The notes beneath the pieces were generated by a model. That model worked only from the letters and a program-made list of their open reading frames with translations, searched no databases and was not told the origin of the DNA. DNA of 64,000 nt from Alphaproteobacteria bacterium (GTDB lineage Bacteria; Pseudomonadota; Alphaproteobacteria; Ferrovibrionales; Ferrovibrionaceae): NCBI GenBank assembly GCA_947473805.1, contig CANJGB010000018.1:1-64000 (forward strand), written 5' to 3'. Of the stretch, positions 1-8,239 are shown piece by piece (within the stretch, counting starts at the first letter, position 1; each line of letters starts with the position of its first letter). The position numbers and the translations under genes were made by a program.

Positions 1-2
1 AG

Positions 3-149
3 TATAGGCACGGGAATGAGACTCTTCTCGCTAAAGCCGAGAGAAGTTCTAAGCTGGCCGAGTTGCGGGACCTCGAAGCACTGTCATACGCATATGGGCT
101 GGTCCCCGAAGGTACGCCGCGTTGGCGGGGTAGGAAACCGAAAGGGTAA
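3..149 (+). pseudogene. Unidentified coding remnant cut by the window edge
   Basis: An open frame with no start inside the window runs to a TAA at 147-149. It encodes a charged Lys/Glu/Arg/Leu-rich stretch and ends in the basic tail WRGRKPKG, which loosely recalls the AT-hook or H-NS-type C-terminal patch. I cannot assign a family. The transposase remnant that follows begins in another frame right at this stop, so the two pieces look like separate sequences joined at about 145-150. It could also be the end of an intact gene lying to the left. Confidence 0.3.
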
Positions 150-273
150 ACGGCGCTTCGGCACGCGACGTCAGGCCAAGGACGAGGTGATGGACTGGAT
201 TACCTTCTACAACCATCGGCTGCTGCATTCGACGCTGAGCTATAGCAGCCCGATGGCTTTCGAGCAGAAATAG
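150..273 (+). mobile_element. 3' remnant of an IS3-type transposase (OrfB)
   Basis: About 40 codons encode the C-terminal end of an IS3-family DDE integrase-type transposase. The pattern TRRQAKDEVMDWITFYNHR followed by LHSTLSYSSPMAFEQ is the usual end of these proteins, including the final region around the last acidic residue. Everything upstream (HTH and the first two catalytic acids) is missing, so it cannot be active. A TAG at 271-273 directly follows FEQK, where related proteins normally have Trp, so a TGG-to-TAG change is possible. I see no clear terminal inverted repeat. It belongs to the mobile-element debris left of tRNA-Glu. Confidence 0.7.
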
Positions 274-395
274 CTTGCCAGACAAATCAGCTCGGCAGCA
301 CAGTCAGCACGTCAAGGGAGACGTCAGGCAGGGGCAAGCTCACAGTACGGCTGGGTTGAAGCTTCAGAAAGACACAATTCGTGCTATGATTCGGC

Positions 396-869
396 ATGGG
401 AAAAGCCCTTGCCATAGCCGCGCCAAAGCATGCCGGTGGGCGCCCGACGCTGTATCGCCGGGAGTATTGCCAGCGGATTGTAGAGCTGATGGCCGAAGGC
501 CGCAGTTTGGAAGGCTGCGCCGCGCTGGTCGGGGTTCACCCCGACAGCCTCTACGAATGGCAGCATCGGCACCCAGAGTTTTCCGACGCCGTTAGGGCTG
601 GCCGCGCTGCCGCCTTAGCCTGGTGGGAGCGTCGGGCCATCGAAATGGCATCTGGCGCCCCCGGCAATGCCCGGATTGTCATTTTAGCCCTGATGAACCG
701 CTCCAGATCGACCAGCGGCTGGCACAACACGCAGCGGATAGAGCATACCGGCCCCGACGGTGGCCCGGTTCAGATCGAGACGCTCGATGTCGGGCGGCTG
801 ACTCCAGACCAGCGGGGCCAACTGAGGAGCCTGTTGGCGGTGGCTGAACTGGTTCACCCCAACCCATAG
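396..869 (+). CDS. Phage terminase small-subunit-like protein
   Basis: The 157-residue product matches the layout of phage terminase small subunits. An N-terminal HTH domain begins GRPTLYRREYCQRIVELM and continues with EGRSLEGCAALVGVHPDSLY and a WQHRHPEF motif. A helical region follows, and then GWHNTQRIEHTGPDGG, a tail common in this group. The family recognises phage DNA for packaging by the large subunit. No large subunit, portal or capsid gene is present, so this is an orphan left by a prophage or phage-derived island. The start has no strong Shine-Dalgarno sequence. It lies 100 bp from the 3' end of tRNA-Glu, a common integration target. Confidence 0.7.
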   Translation: MGKALAIAAPKHAGGRPTLYRREYCQRIVELMAEGRSLEGCAALVGVHPDSLYEWQHRHPEFSDAVRAGRAAALAWWERRAIEMASGAPGNARIVILALMNRSRSTSGWHNTQRIEHTGPDGGPVQIETLDVGRLTPDQRGQLRSLLAVAELVHPNP

Positions 870-893
870 CGTGCCACCCTGACGCGCGCCGAC

Positions 894-914
894 TGTGGGG
901 TATTTTGTGGGGTA
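894..914. repeat. Paired TGTGGGGTA direct repeats near tRNA-Glu
   Basis: Two identical 9-bp copies of TGTGGGGTA (894-902 and 906-914) are separated by TTT. Short paired G-rich repeats beside a tRNA 3' end resemble arm-type binding sites of tyrosine integrases. No integrase gene is in the window, so this role is inference from position. Confidence 0.35.
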
Positions 915-919
915 CGAAA

Positions 920-944
920 CCAAAGACTTTCTAAAAGTCTTTGG
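920..944 (-). terminator. Perfect 11-bp hairpin downstream of tRNA-Glu
   Basis: CCAAAGACTTT and its exact reverse complement are separated by the 3-nt loop CTA. Read on the minus strand it lies about 25 nt after the tRNA CCA end and is followed by TTT. That fits a transcription terminator or 3' processing barrier for tRNA-Glu. It could also be part of an old attachment region. Confidence 0.5.
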
Positions 945-969
945 ATTTCAACGCATTAAGGCAAAAAAG

Positions 970-1045
970 TGGCGTCCCCAAGGGGATTCGAACCCCTGTT
1001 CTCAACGTGAGAGGCTGATGTCCTAGGCCACTAGACGATGGGGAC
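970..1045 (-). tRNA. tRNA-Glu (anticodon CUC)
   Basis: The minus strand gives a full cloverleaf of 76 nt. It begins GTCCCCATCGTCTAG and has the T-arm GGGGTTCGAATCCCC and an encoded CCA end. The acceptor stem GTCCCC pairs with GGGGAC. The anticodon stem encloses the loop CTCTCAC, giving anticodon CTC, which reads GAG. The 3' end faces the mobile-element scar on the left, consistent with use of this gene as an integration site. Confidence 0.95.
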
Positions 1046-1136
1046 GCAAGGCCAGGGCCTGACCGGGCCCAAGGGCGCTGTTCTTAGAGCGGCGGGCGGC
1101 AGGTGGCAAGCGGTTTCCCGCCCGGTTTCCCGGCCC

Positions 1137-1502
1137 CTATTCCGCCCGGACCTCGAGCGTACCGGTGACGGCGCCGGTCGTGGGATCGAGCAGGAGCAGA
1201 CGCTGGTTGCCGTCGCGCAACTCAACCATCAGCGCCAGGCTGGCGCCGGCCGGGGCCATGGTCAGCACCCGCGCCCCCTTGGGCAGGACGATGGGCGGCA
1301 GGACGGTGCCCGGTGCCAGCGGGGCAGCGGCGATCACGGGTTGGGCCGGCGTGGCGGCGGGCTTGCCCGTCACGGCCCCGCTGAAGGTGCGGACCAGGCC
1401 GATGACGACGCCACCGGCGGCGGCCAGCATCAGCACGCCGAGAACGATGACGACGATCTTCATCAGGCGTATGTTCGGCCCCGCGTCGACGGCCTTGTTC
1501 AT
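1137..1502 (-). CDS. Small single-pass membrane protein (DUF6476-like)
   Basis: The product has 121 residues. One hydrophobic segment (about residues 15-37, IVVIVLGVLMLAAAGGVVIG) is followed by an Ala/Pro-rich linker. A compact C-terminal domain ends in LLLLDPTTGAVTGTLEVR and is probably periplasmic. Small proteins of this plan lie divergently to an RluA-type synthase in many alphaproteobacteria and carry a DUF label; the exact label is from memory. It starts 20 bp from the rlu gene on the other strand, so the two share a very short control region. No function is known to me. Confidence 0.7.
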   Translation of the reverse strand: MNKAVDAGPNIRLMKIVVIVLGVLMLAAAGGVVIGLVRTFSGAVTGKPAATPAQPVIAAAPLAPGTVLPPIVLPKGARVLTMAPAGASLALMVELRDGNQRLLLLDPTTGAVTGTLEVRAE

Positions 1503-1521
1503 CGCAACCCCAATTCATCCA

Positions 1522-2511
1522 TTGATCAAAACCGACCAGAAAAGCGCGACCGCCGGCCCTGACGATGGCGGCGAGCGGCTCGACCGCTTCCTCGCCCGCG
1601 CGCTGGAAGGCGATGGCCTGTCGCGTTCGCGCCTGAAGGCGCTGATCGACGATGGCCATGTGGTCGCAAGCGGCGCGACCATATCCGACCCCTCCCATCG
1701 AATCAAACCGGGCCAGACCTATGTGCTGACCGTGCCGGAAGCGGTGGCGGCGGAGCCCGAGGGCCAGGCCATGGACCTGACCGTCGTATACGAGGACGCG
1801 CACCTGATCGTCGTCGACAAGCCCGCCGGGCTGGTGGTGCACCCGGCGGCCGGCAATCTGGACCGCACGCTGGTCAACGCGCTGATCGCCCATTGCGGCA
1901 CGTCGTTGTCGGGTATTGGCGGCGTGAAGCGGCCCGGCATCGTGCATCGCATCGACAAGGATACGTCGGGACTGCTGGTGGCGGCGAAACACGACGCGGC
2001 GCATACGGGCCTGTCGGCGCTGTTCGCGGCGCACGACATCGAGCGCGTCTACGCGGCATTGGTCTGGGGCCTGCCATCGCCGATGGAAGGCGAAGTCGAT
2101 GCCGCCATCGGCCGCGACCCGACCAACCGCAAGCGCATGGCCGTGGTCCGCCACGGCGGCAAGAGCGCCCTGACCTATTACCGCGTCGTGCGGGCCTTCG
2201 GCCTGGCGGCGGCGCGGGTGGATGCGGAACTGGCGACCGGGCGCACCCACCAGATCCGCGTGCACCTGACCCATATCGGCCATCCGCTGATCGGCGACCC
2301 GGTCTATGGCCGGGCCAGCCGGGCCCGCAAGGCAGCGCTCAGCGCCCCCGCCCAGGCCCAGGTGGCGGCTTTTAGCCGACAGGCTTTGCATGCCCGAGTG
2401 CTGGGTTTCGTCCACCCGATCACCGGTAAAAAGCTGCGGTTCGAGAGCGAATTACCCAGCGATATGAAGGACTTGGAAACGGTCCTCGCGACCGGCGCCA
2501 CGGGCTCTTGA
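1522..2511 (+). CDS. RluA/RluD-family 23S rRNA pseudouridine synthase
   Basis: The enzyme isomerises uridine to pseudouridine in rRNA. An N-terminal S4 RNA-binding domain (ERLDRFLARAL to SRSRLKALIDDGHV) is followed by the catalytic domain with HRIDKDTSG at about residues 142-150, where Asp145 is the nucleophile. RTHQIRVHL and the GDPVYG segment are also typical. The start is uncertain. An in-frame TTG at 1522 gives 329 residues, the usual length, without overlapping the divergent gene; the nearest ATG, at 1471, would run into it. RluD-like specificity is likely but not proven. Confidence 0.9.
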   Translation: MIKTDQKSATAGPDDGGERLDRFLARALEGDGLSRSRLKALIDDGHVVASGATISDPSHRIKPGQTYVLTVPEAVAAEPEGQAMDLTVVYEDAHLIVVDKPAGLVVHPAAGNLDRTLVNALIAHCGTSLSGIGGVKRPGIVHRIDKDTSGLLVAAKHDAAHTGLSALFAAHDIERVYAALVWGLPSPMEGEVDAAIGRDPTNRKRMAVVRHGGKSALTYYRVVRAFGLAAARVDAELATGRTHQIRVHLTHIGHPLIGDPVYGRASRARKAALSAPAQAQVAAFSRQALHARVLGFVHPITGKKLRFESELPSDMKDLETVLATGATGS

Positions 2512-2630
2512 AACCGCCTTAATCCCGACTAAATCACACAGGTATAGTGCTGCATCCCGCCAGGATTCAGGAAGGTGCTTCGGGCCTTTCGCGAATGCCG
2601 AGGCGATGCGGGACGAGGAAAGGGGCGAAC

Positions 2631-3512
2631 ATGGCCATGAGGACGTTACCCGCGATTGCCGCCGATGGCGGCCTGAGCCGGTATCTGCAGGAGATCCGCA
2701 AGTTTCCAATGCTGGAGCCGCAGGAGGAGTACATCCTCGCGAAGCGCTGGCGCGAACACGAAGATTCCACCGCCGCGCACAAGCTGGTGACCAGCCATTT
2801 GCGCCTGGTGGCGAAGATCGCCATGGGCTATCGCGGCTATGGCCTGCCGCTGTCGGAGCTCGTCTCCGAAGGCAATATCGGCATGATGCAGGCGGTGAAG
2901 CGGTTCGAGCCGGACCGCGGCTTCCGCCTCGCGACCTATGCCATGTGGTGGATCCGCGCGGCGATCCAGGAATACATTTTGCGCTCGTGGTCGCTGGTGA
3001 AGATCGGCACGACGGCGGCGCAGAAGAAGCTGTTCTTCAACCTGCGCCGGCTGAAGGGCCAGATGAAGGCCATCGACGAGGGCGACCTGCACCCCGACCA
3101 GGTGCAGAAGATCGCGACCACACTCGGTGTGCCGGAAGACGATGTGGTCAGCATGAACCGCCGCCTGGCGGGTTCGGACCAGTCGCTGAACGCGCCGATG
3201 CGGATCGACGGCGAAGGCGAGTGGCAGGACTGGCTGGTCGACGAGACGCCGACCGCCGAGACGCGCCTCGCCGACGACGAGGAACTGGGCAACCGGCGCG
3301 ACATGCTGCAGATGGCGCTCGCGAAGCTGAACGAGCGCGAGCGGCACGTGCTGCAGGAACGGCGCCTGAAGGACGAGCCGAAGACGCTGGAGGACCTGAG
3401 CCAGGAATACAACATCAGCCGCGAGCGGGTGCGCCAGATCGAGGTGCGCGCGTTCGAAAAGCTGCAGAAGGAAATGAAGAAGATTTCCACCGAGCGGCAC
3501 TACACGGCTTAG
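2631..3512 (+). CDS. rpoH: RNA polymerase heat-shock sigma factor RpoH
   Basis: The product is a 293-residue sigma-32. Region 2 (RFEPDRGFRLATYAMWWIRAA, from residue 91) handles core binding and -10 recognition. The RpoH box QKKLFFNLRRLK at 131-142 separates it from other sigma-70 proteins and takes part in FtsH/DnaK control. Region 4 carries the HTH NISRERVRQIEVRAF at 261-275. The ATG at 2631 was chosen because GGACGAGGAAAGGGG lies just upstream; a longer in-frame extension lacks one. TATAGT at 2543-2548 could be a -10 element. A strong terminator follows. ftsH, whose product degrades RpoH in other bacteria, is also in the window. Confidence 0.97.
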   Translation: MAMRTLPAIAADGGLSRYLQEIRKFPMLEPQEEYILAKRWREHEDSTAAHKLVTSHLRLVAKIAMGYRGYGLPLSELVSEGNIGMMQAVKRFEPDRGFRLATYAMWWIRAAIQEYILRSWSLVKIGTTAAQKKLFFNLRRLKGQMKAIDEGDLHPDQVQKIATTLGVPEDDVVSMNRRLAGSDQSLNAPMRIDGEGEWQDWLVDETPTAETRLADDEELGNRRDMLQMALAKLNERERHVLQERRLKDEPKTLEDLSQEYNISRERVRQIEVRAFEKLQKEMKKISTERHYTA

Positions 3513-3535
3513 GCGGAGCAAGCCTCAACGAACCG

Positions 3536-3568
3536 ACGGCCCGGCAGCGATGCCGGGCCGTTTTTTTT
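3536..3568 (+). terminator. Rho-independent terminator of rpoH
   Basis: A perfect 10-bp stem, ACGGCCCGGC with GCCGGGCCGT, encloses a 6-nt loop and runs into eight T residues (3561-3568). The T run touches the stop codon of the convergent protease gene, so the two transcription units abut exactly here. Confidence 0.9.
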
Positions 3569-4667
3569 CAGCGCGCGATGATCAGGACGACAGAGTCCTC
3601 GTACTCGGCAGCCCAATCTGCATTAGTCTGGATTGCCGTGGCTGGCTGCACCGTGGGTACATCCGCGAGCAGGGGCGCCAGATAGGCGGACTTCACGGCG
3701 TAGTTTACGTTTTGAAGCAATTGCCCCTTGTACTTCAGCATCGCCGCCGAACTGAGGGTCTTGGTCACGACTCCCACTACCTGTCCGCGCTGACCGATCA
3801 ACGGACCACCGGAATTACCGGGTTGGATAGGTACGTCGATCTGAAAAAACCGGACATCGTCATCAATTCCCGCCAACGCATTAACTCTGCCAAACGTCGC
3901 CTTTTGCGTTGTCCCTGAACGTCGATCATTGGATAGCCGAGCGTAAAGACTTCATCAGCTCGCCTGACGCCACTCCCGATGTCGATGGGGAGCGGGTGAC
4001 TGACCCCGTCGATCTTGAGTACGGCGACATCATTCGCCGAGTCGCTGGCGACGATTTGCGCAGGAATTTCCTTGCCGTCGCGAATAACCCGGAGATCGCG
4101 CGCGCCCTCGATGACGTGATGGTTCGTCACTAGATGGCCCTTTGCCGACACGAAGAATCCAGTTCCGGCACTAAAGCCGACTTTCTGTCGAGCCTCTTTC
4201 GGCCCGTACCCTTCAGCCGCAGGCTTGGTTGACACTTCGGTGCTGGCCTGCTGAAAGCGGGCCTGCGCCTCAGCCTCGCTCATGCCGAAGGCGAACTCGA
4301 ACTTGTTGCCGTCGGTATCGAAGCCGTATCCCGCACCGGTCGTACAGGTTTCGGCCTCCCATTCGGCGCCGACAATCCTGCCATTGGTGCAGCGAAGACG
4401 AGCGTTGCCACGCTGCCCCTTGCAATAAGGAATGGCGAATGCGGTCGCGAGGCGGCTTGCCGCTGGAATGTAGGTGACGCGCGACATACCGGTACAGGTG
4501 ACGCCGCTTTTCGTTTTCGCCTGGATGGACGAGGTGCCGTTCATCAAGTTGTGATCGACCGTGCCGAGGAAAACCTCGTTCGCATCGGTGAAGCGGCCGA
4601 CAACGGGATAGCTCGCACACCCCGTAACAAATACGGCGCACAGGCCGGCAATAATCGCTTTCTTCAT
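3568..4667 (-). pseudogene. Trypsin-like serine protease lipoprotein, frameshifted
   Basis: The N-terminal frame starts at the ATG at 4667. It has a lipoprotein signal (MKKAIIAGLCAVFVTGC, lipobox VTGC), an unassigned region, and then an S1-type peptidase with TNHHVIEG (His) and NDVAVLKID (Asp). The Ser motif PGNSGGPLIG lies in another minus-strand frame that continues to 3568. The switch falls at about 3895-3905, at the A-run of CGCAAAAGG. One extra A would join the frames as GQRKKATFGRVNALAGIDDD. Conservation on both sides suggests a recent single-base deletion or a sequencing error. The -1 slip at this site does not fit a standard slippery heptamer. If intact it would be a periplasmic DegP-like protease without PDZ domains. 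Confidence 0.75.
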
Positions 4668-4804
4668 GCCCGTCCCCAACCGGCACAATGATCCGAAAAA
4701 TTGAATCCTGGTTATATATGCACGAAATACGAGAACTTTCAAATGCGCGTCGCACGCGCCGACTTCCCTAAGGAGGCAGGCGGACACCACCAAGTGGCAA
4801 GCGC

Positions 4805-6103
4805 TCAGTTCTCGAAAGGGTCCTTGACCAGGATCGTGTCGTCGCGCTCGGGCGAGGTCGAGAGCATGGCGACGGGCGCGCCGATCAGCTCCTCGATGCG
4901 GCGCACGTACTTGATGGCGGTGGCGGGCAGCTGCGCCCACGAGCGCGCGCCGGCAGTGCTTTCGGCCCAGCCTTCCATCACTTCGTAGACCGGCTCGACC
5001 TCGGCCTGGGCGCGCATGTTGGCAGGGAAGTAGTCGATGGTCTTGCCGCCCAGGCGGTAGCCGGTGCAGACCTTCACTTCCTTCAATCCATCGAGCACGT
5101 CGATCTTGGTCAGCGCGATGCCGGTAATGCCGTTCAGCATCACCGACTGGCGCACCATGGCGGCGTCGAACCAGCCGCAGCGGCGCGCGCGACCGGTGAC
5201 GGTGCCGAATTCGTGGCCGCGTTCACCGAGGCGCTGGCCGACGTCATCCAGCAATTCGGTCGGGAACGGGCCGCCGCCCACGCGGGTGGTATAGGCCTTG
5301 GTGATGCCGAGCACATAGCCGACCGCGCCCGGCCCGAGGCCGGAACCGGCTGCCGCCTGGCCCGACACGGTGTTGGACGAGGTGACGAACGGATAGGTGC
5401 CGTGATCGACGTCGAGCATGGCGCCCTGCGCACCCTCGAACAGGATGCGGTCGCCGCGCCGGCGCGCTTCATCGAGCATGCGCCAGACCGGCTGCGCGAA
5501 GGGCAGGATTTTCGGCGCGATCTCCTTCAGCGACACGATCAGGCGGTCACGGTCGACCGGGTTCTGGCCGAGCCCGGCACGCAGCGAATTGTGGTGCGAC
5601 AGCAGGCCGTCGACCTTCTGCACGATGGTCGCGTCGTCCGCCAGGTCGCAGACGCGAATGGCGCGGCGGCCCACCTTGTCCTCGTAGGCCGGGCCGATGC
5701 CGCGCCGCGTGGTGCCGATCTTCACCGCGCCGGGCGCCGCGGCGTCTTCGCGGTAGCCATCCAGTTCGCGGTGGATCGGCAGGATCAGCACGGCATTGTC
5801 GGCGAGCTTCAGCTGCGCGGGGGTGATGTTCACGCCCTGGCCGGCAATCTTCTCGATCTCGCTGAGCAAGGCCCACGGGTCGACCACGACGCCGTTGCCG
5901 ATGACCGACAGCTTGCCGGGACGCACCACGCCCGATGGCAAGAGGCTGAGCTTGTAGACCTTGCCGCCAATGACCAGCGTGTGGCCGGCATTGTGGCCGC
6001 CCTGGAAGCGGACGACGACGTCGGCGCGTTCCGACAGCCAGTCGACGATCTTGCCCTTGCCCTCATCGCCCCACTGGGCGCCGATCACCGCTACGTTCGC
6101 CAT
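4805..6103 (-). CDS. purA: Adenylosuccinate synthetase
   Basis: The enzyme joins IMP and aspartate, using GTP, as the first committed step of AMP synthesis in the cytoplasm. The 432-residue length is standard. Signatures are [14 protein letters not shown] near the N-terminus (catalytic Asp and P-loop), GGHNAGHT (catalytic His), [14 protein letters not shown], and the C-terminal nucleotide-binding TKIDVLD. It lies 31 bp downstream of hisZ on the same strand and probably shares its transcript, an arrangement common in alphaproteobacteria. Confidence 0.98.
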   Translation of the reverse strand: MANVAVIGAQWGDEGKGKIVDWLSERADVVVRFQGGHNAGHTLVIGGKVYKLSLLPSGVVRPGKLSVIGNGVVVDPWALLSEIEKIAGQGVNITPAQLKLADNAVLILPIHRELDGYREDAAAPGAVKIGTTRRGIGPAYEDKVGRRAIRVCDLADDATIVQKVDGLLSHHNSLRAGLGQNPVDRDRLIVSLKEIAPKILPFAQPVWRMLDEARRRGDRILFEGAQGAMLDVDHGTYPFVTSSNTVSGQAAAGSGLGPGAVGYVLGITKAYTTRVGGGPFPTELLDDVGQRLGERGHEFGTVTGRARRCGWFDAAMVRQSVMLNGITGIALTKIDVLDGLKEVKVCTGYRLGGKTIDYFPANMRAQAEVEPVYEVMEGWAESTAGARSWAQLPATAIKYVRRIEELIGAPVAMLSTSPERDDTILVKDPFEN

Positions 6104-6134
6104 GGTGTCCCGCTAAAACTGAGAGGTATAAAAA

Positions 6135-7295
6135 TCAGGCCAGCGCGCGCGGCTGGTTGCCGGCAAGCTGGTGGCTGCAGCCCAGGCGCTTCGCCTCGGC
6201 CGTCGCATCGGCGACCGGTTCAAGGCCGCGCACGACCGACCAGCCCTCGCTGCGCCAGCGGCGCGCCTCGACATGCGGCGTGCCGAACGGCAGGAACAGG
6301 CGGCGCTCGGGCGGCGAGGCCGGCAAAGCGCGCATGAGAGAGTCGAGATAGAGCGTGCAGCCGGTGGCGGGCTCATTGGCGCCCGCCATGTAACGGCCGC
6401 CGCGGCCCAGTTCGCCGCGCACGCCGCGGGCAAACAGCGTGAACGATACGCCGCTGTGATATTCGAGGCCGCGAAACTCGCCGAGGTCCAACGTGACCGG
6501 CAAATCGGGCAGCGCCAGTTTCAGTCCGTCGCACAGCGCGCGCAGCTGCGCCACCATCGCGGCGGCGGCGCGCGGCAGGTCGAGCTTCGCCAGGCGCGCG
6601 AACACCTGCGCGGCCGGGCCGATGTCGATCAGTGCAGCCAGGGTATCAGCGGCCTTGCCGGGGCCGACAGCATCGTGAAGGGCGGCGGCATCCTTGTGGT
6701 CGAGGGCGAGGCGCGCGGCCTTGGCCACTGCGGCGTCGAGGCCGAGGCCTTCGCACAAGGCCGGTACGAGCAGCGGGTTGGTGACGTCCATCGACAGGCC
6801 GGCAACACCCAGCGCCAGCACCGCCTCGGCGGCGAGGATGGCCACTTCCTGGTCAGCCGCCGGTGCGGCGGAACCGATCAGTTCGAAGCCGGCCTGGGCG
6901 AATTGACGCTCGGGCCGCAACTGGCTGCCGCGGGTGCGCAGCACCTGGCCGGCATAGCACAGGCGCAACGGACGCGGATCGTGCGCCAGGCGGGTCGCGG
7001 CGATGCGGGCGGCCTGCAACGTGATGTCGGGTCGGACGCCCAGCATGCGATGCGAGGCAGTGTCCATGAAACGGAACATCTGCCCCGCCAGGGCCTGGCC
7101 GGAACCGGCCAGCAGCGTGTCTTCGTATTCCACCAGCGGCGGCTTGATGCGGCGGTAACCATGGCCGGCGAAGACCGCCATCAGCCGCTCGGTCACCTGC
7201 GCCTCGACTTCGGCGCGCGGGGGCAGCACGTCGCGCAGCCCGGCCGGCAGCAGGCCGGCGGACGGATCGACGCCGTTATCCGAAACTTCGTTCAT
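6135..7295 (-). CDS. hisZ: ATP phosphoribosyltransferase regulatory subunit
   Basis: This HisRS paralogue is required by short-form HisG in the first step of histidine synthesis. The 386-residue product has the class II synthetase fold marks LLPAGLRDVLPP, FRFMD, VRPDITLQAARIA and GRGGRYMAGAN. It lacks the anticodon-binding domain of true HisRS. The ATG at 7295 (MNEVSDNGVD) is preferred. An in-frame ATG 51 bp upstream would add a leader (MLYTCGLS) unlike the family, but neither start has a strong ribosome-binding site. hisG is not in the window. purA follows. Confidence 0.9.
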   Translation of the reverse strand: MNEVSDNGVDPSAGLLPAGLRDVLPPRAEVEAQVTERLMAVFAGHGYRRIKPPLVEYEDTLLAGSGQALAGQMFRFMDTASHRMLGVRPDITLQAARIAATRLAHDPRPLRLCYAGQVLRTRGSQLRPERQFAQAGFELIGSAAPAADQEVAILAAEAVLALGVAGLSMDVTNPLLVPALCEGLGLDAAVAKAARLALDHKDAAALHDAVGPGKAADTLAALIDIGPAAQVFARLAKLDLPRAAAAMVAQLRALCDGLKLALPDLPVTLDLGEFRGLEYHSGVSFTLFARGVRGELGRGGRYMAGANEPATGCTLYLDSLMRALPASPPERRLFLPFGTPHVEARRWRSEGWSVVRGLEPVADATAEAKRLGCSHQLAGNQPRALA

Positions 7296-7566
7296 CGCGG
7301 TCCAGTGGCGGGCCAGAAACGGGGAAAGACCGCAGGTATAAAGCATGATTCGGCGGGCCGCGCCACGCCGCTCCGTACCGCCGGATCAGCCATGCCGGGG
7401 AGAGGAAAACAGCCCCCTCCACCCCCGCTTGCAATGCGGCCGCACTATGTCCAAATACCTGAAATTATTGGAGAAACGAGGTTGTGACAAAGCTCTGTCC
7501 GGCGGAACGAAGGCGGCAACATGCCGTTTGACTGACCTCTGCCACCAACGAAAGAGGAGCCCCATT

Positions 7567-8097
7567 ATGACCCTCGGCAAATTGGCCGCCATTGGCGCGG
7601 CAACCTTTATTACCATCGGCGCCGCCAGCGCCCAGACCAACCCGCCGACGCCCATGACGCCCCCGGCGCAGTCGCCATCCAGCCCGGCGGATACGTCGCC
7701 CATGCCCCCCCAGCGGAGCCCGGACATGGCGCCGAGCACGACCAGCCCGGCGCCGATCGTCCGGGATACCGCCCCGTCGGCGAAGTTCTCGTCGATCACC
7801 GAGATGAACGCCAAGCAGCTGGTCGGCAAGAGCGTCTACAACGCGGCTGGCGACCGGATTGGCGAGGTCGATGACGTCGTCGTCTCGAAGGCCGGCGCGC
7901 AGACCGCCGCCGTGATCGGCGTCGGCGGCTTCCTCGGCATCGGCGAGAAGAAGGTCGCCCTGCCGGTGAACCAGCTGCAGGTGCAGGACAACAAGATCGT
8001 CGCCCTGGGCCTCTCCGAGGATTCGGCCAAGCGCCTGCCGGAATACCGGAAGGACGACTGGAACAAGGCCGAGGCGGAGCGTCCGGTTACCCGCTAA
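7567..8097 (+). CDS. Exported PRC-barrel domain protein
   Basis: The product has 176 residues. A Sec signal peptide (MTLGKLAAIGAATFITIGAASAQ) is followed by a Pro/Ser/Thr-rich linker to about residue 70 and then a PRC-barrel domain (KQLVGKSVYNAAGDRIGEVDDVVV to VALPVNQLQV). PRC barrels are small beta-barrel modules of unknown ligand, common in alphaproteobacterial periplasmic and stress proteins. AAAGAGGAG seven bases upstream fixes the start. It is monocistronic, divergent from hisZ, and closed by a strong hairpin. Confidence 0.9.
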   Translation: MTLGKLAAIGAATFITIGAASAQTNPPTPMTPPAQSPSSPADTSPMPPQRSPDMAPSTTSPAPIVRDTAPSAKFSSITEMNAKQLVGKSVYNAAGDRIGEVDDVVVSKAGAQTAAVIGVGGFLGIGEKKVALPVNQLQVQDNKIVALGLSEDSAKRLPEYRKDDWNKAEAERPVTR

Positions 8098-8117
8098 CGG
8101 ATAAGTGTTCCTGAGGG

Positions 8118-8150
8118 ACGGCCCGCCGCATACGTGCGGCGGGCCGTTCT
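8118..8150 (+). terminator. Terminator hairpin after the PRC-barrel gene
   Basis: A 13-bp perfect stem (ACGGCCCGCCGCA with TGCGGCGGGCCGT) has a TACG tetraloop and is followed by TCTCCT. The U tract is weak but the stem is very stable. Confidence 0.75.
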
Positions 8151-8239
8151 CCTGTCGGCATGCGTGCTGTCATACCGGCGTCACTCAATGACGGCATGGT
8201 GGCGTGGACGATTCGGTTTCATGTCCGTCCGGTTACCTC

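Noticed and set aside
684-923. A minus-strand open frame starting near the direct repeats, which might be an integrase fragment
   Set aside because: It overlaps the terminase-like gene throughout and has no integrase catalytic residues.
2606-3685. A 359-codon frame overlapping rpoH
   Set aside because: It is a frame-shifted shadow of rpoH on the same strand, rich in Arg and Ala.
3890-3910. Programmed frameshifting in the trypsin-like gene
   Set aside because: The AAAAGG site does not allow matched -1 re-pairing, and no stimulatory structure is evident; a one-base loss is simpler.
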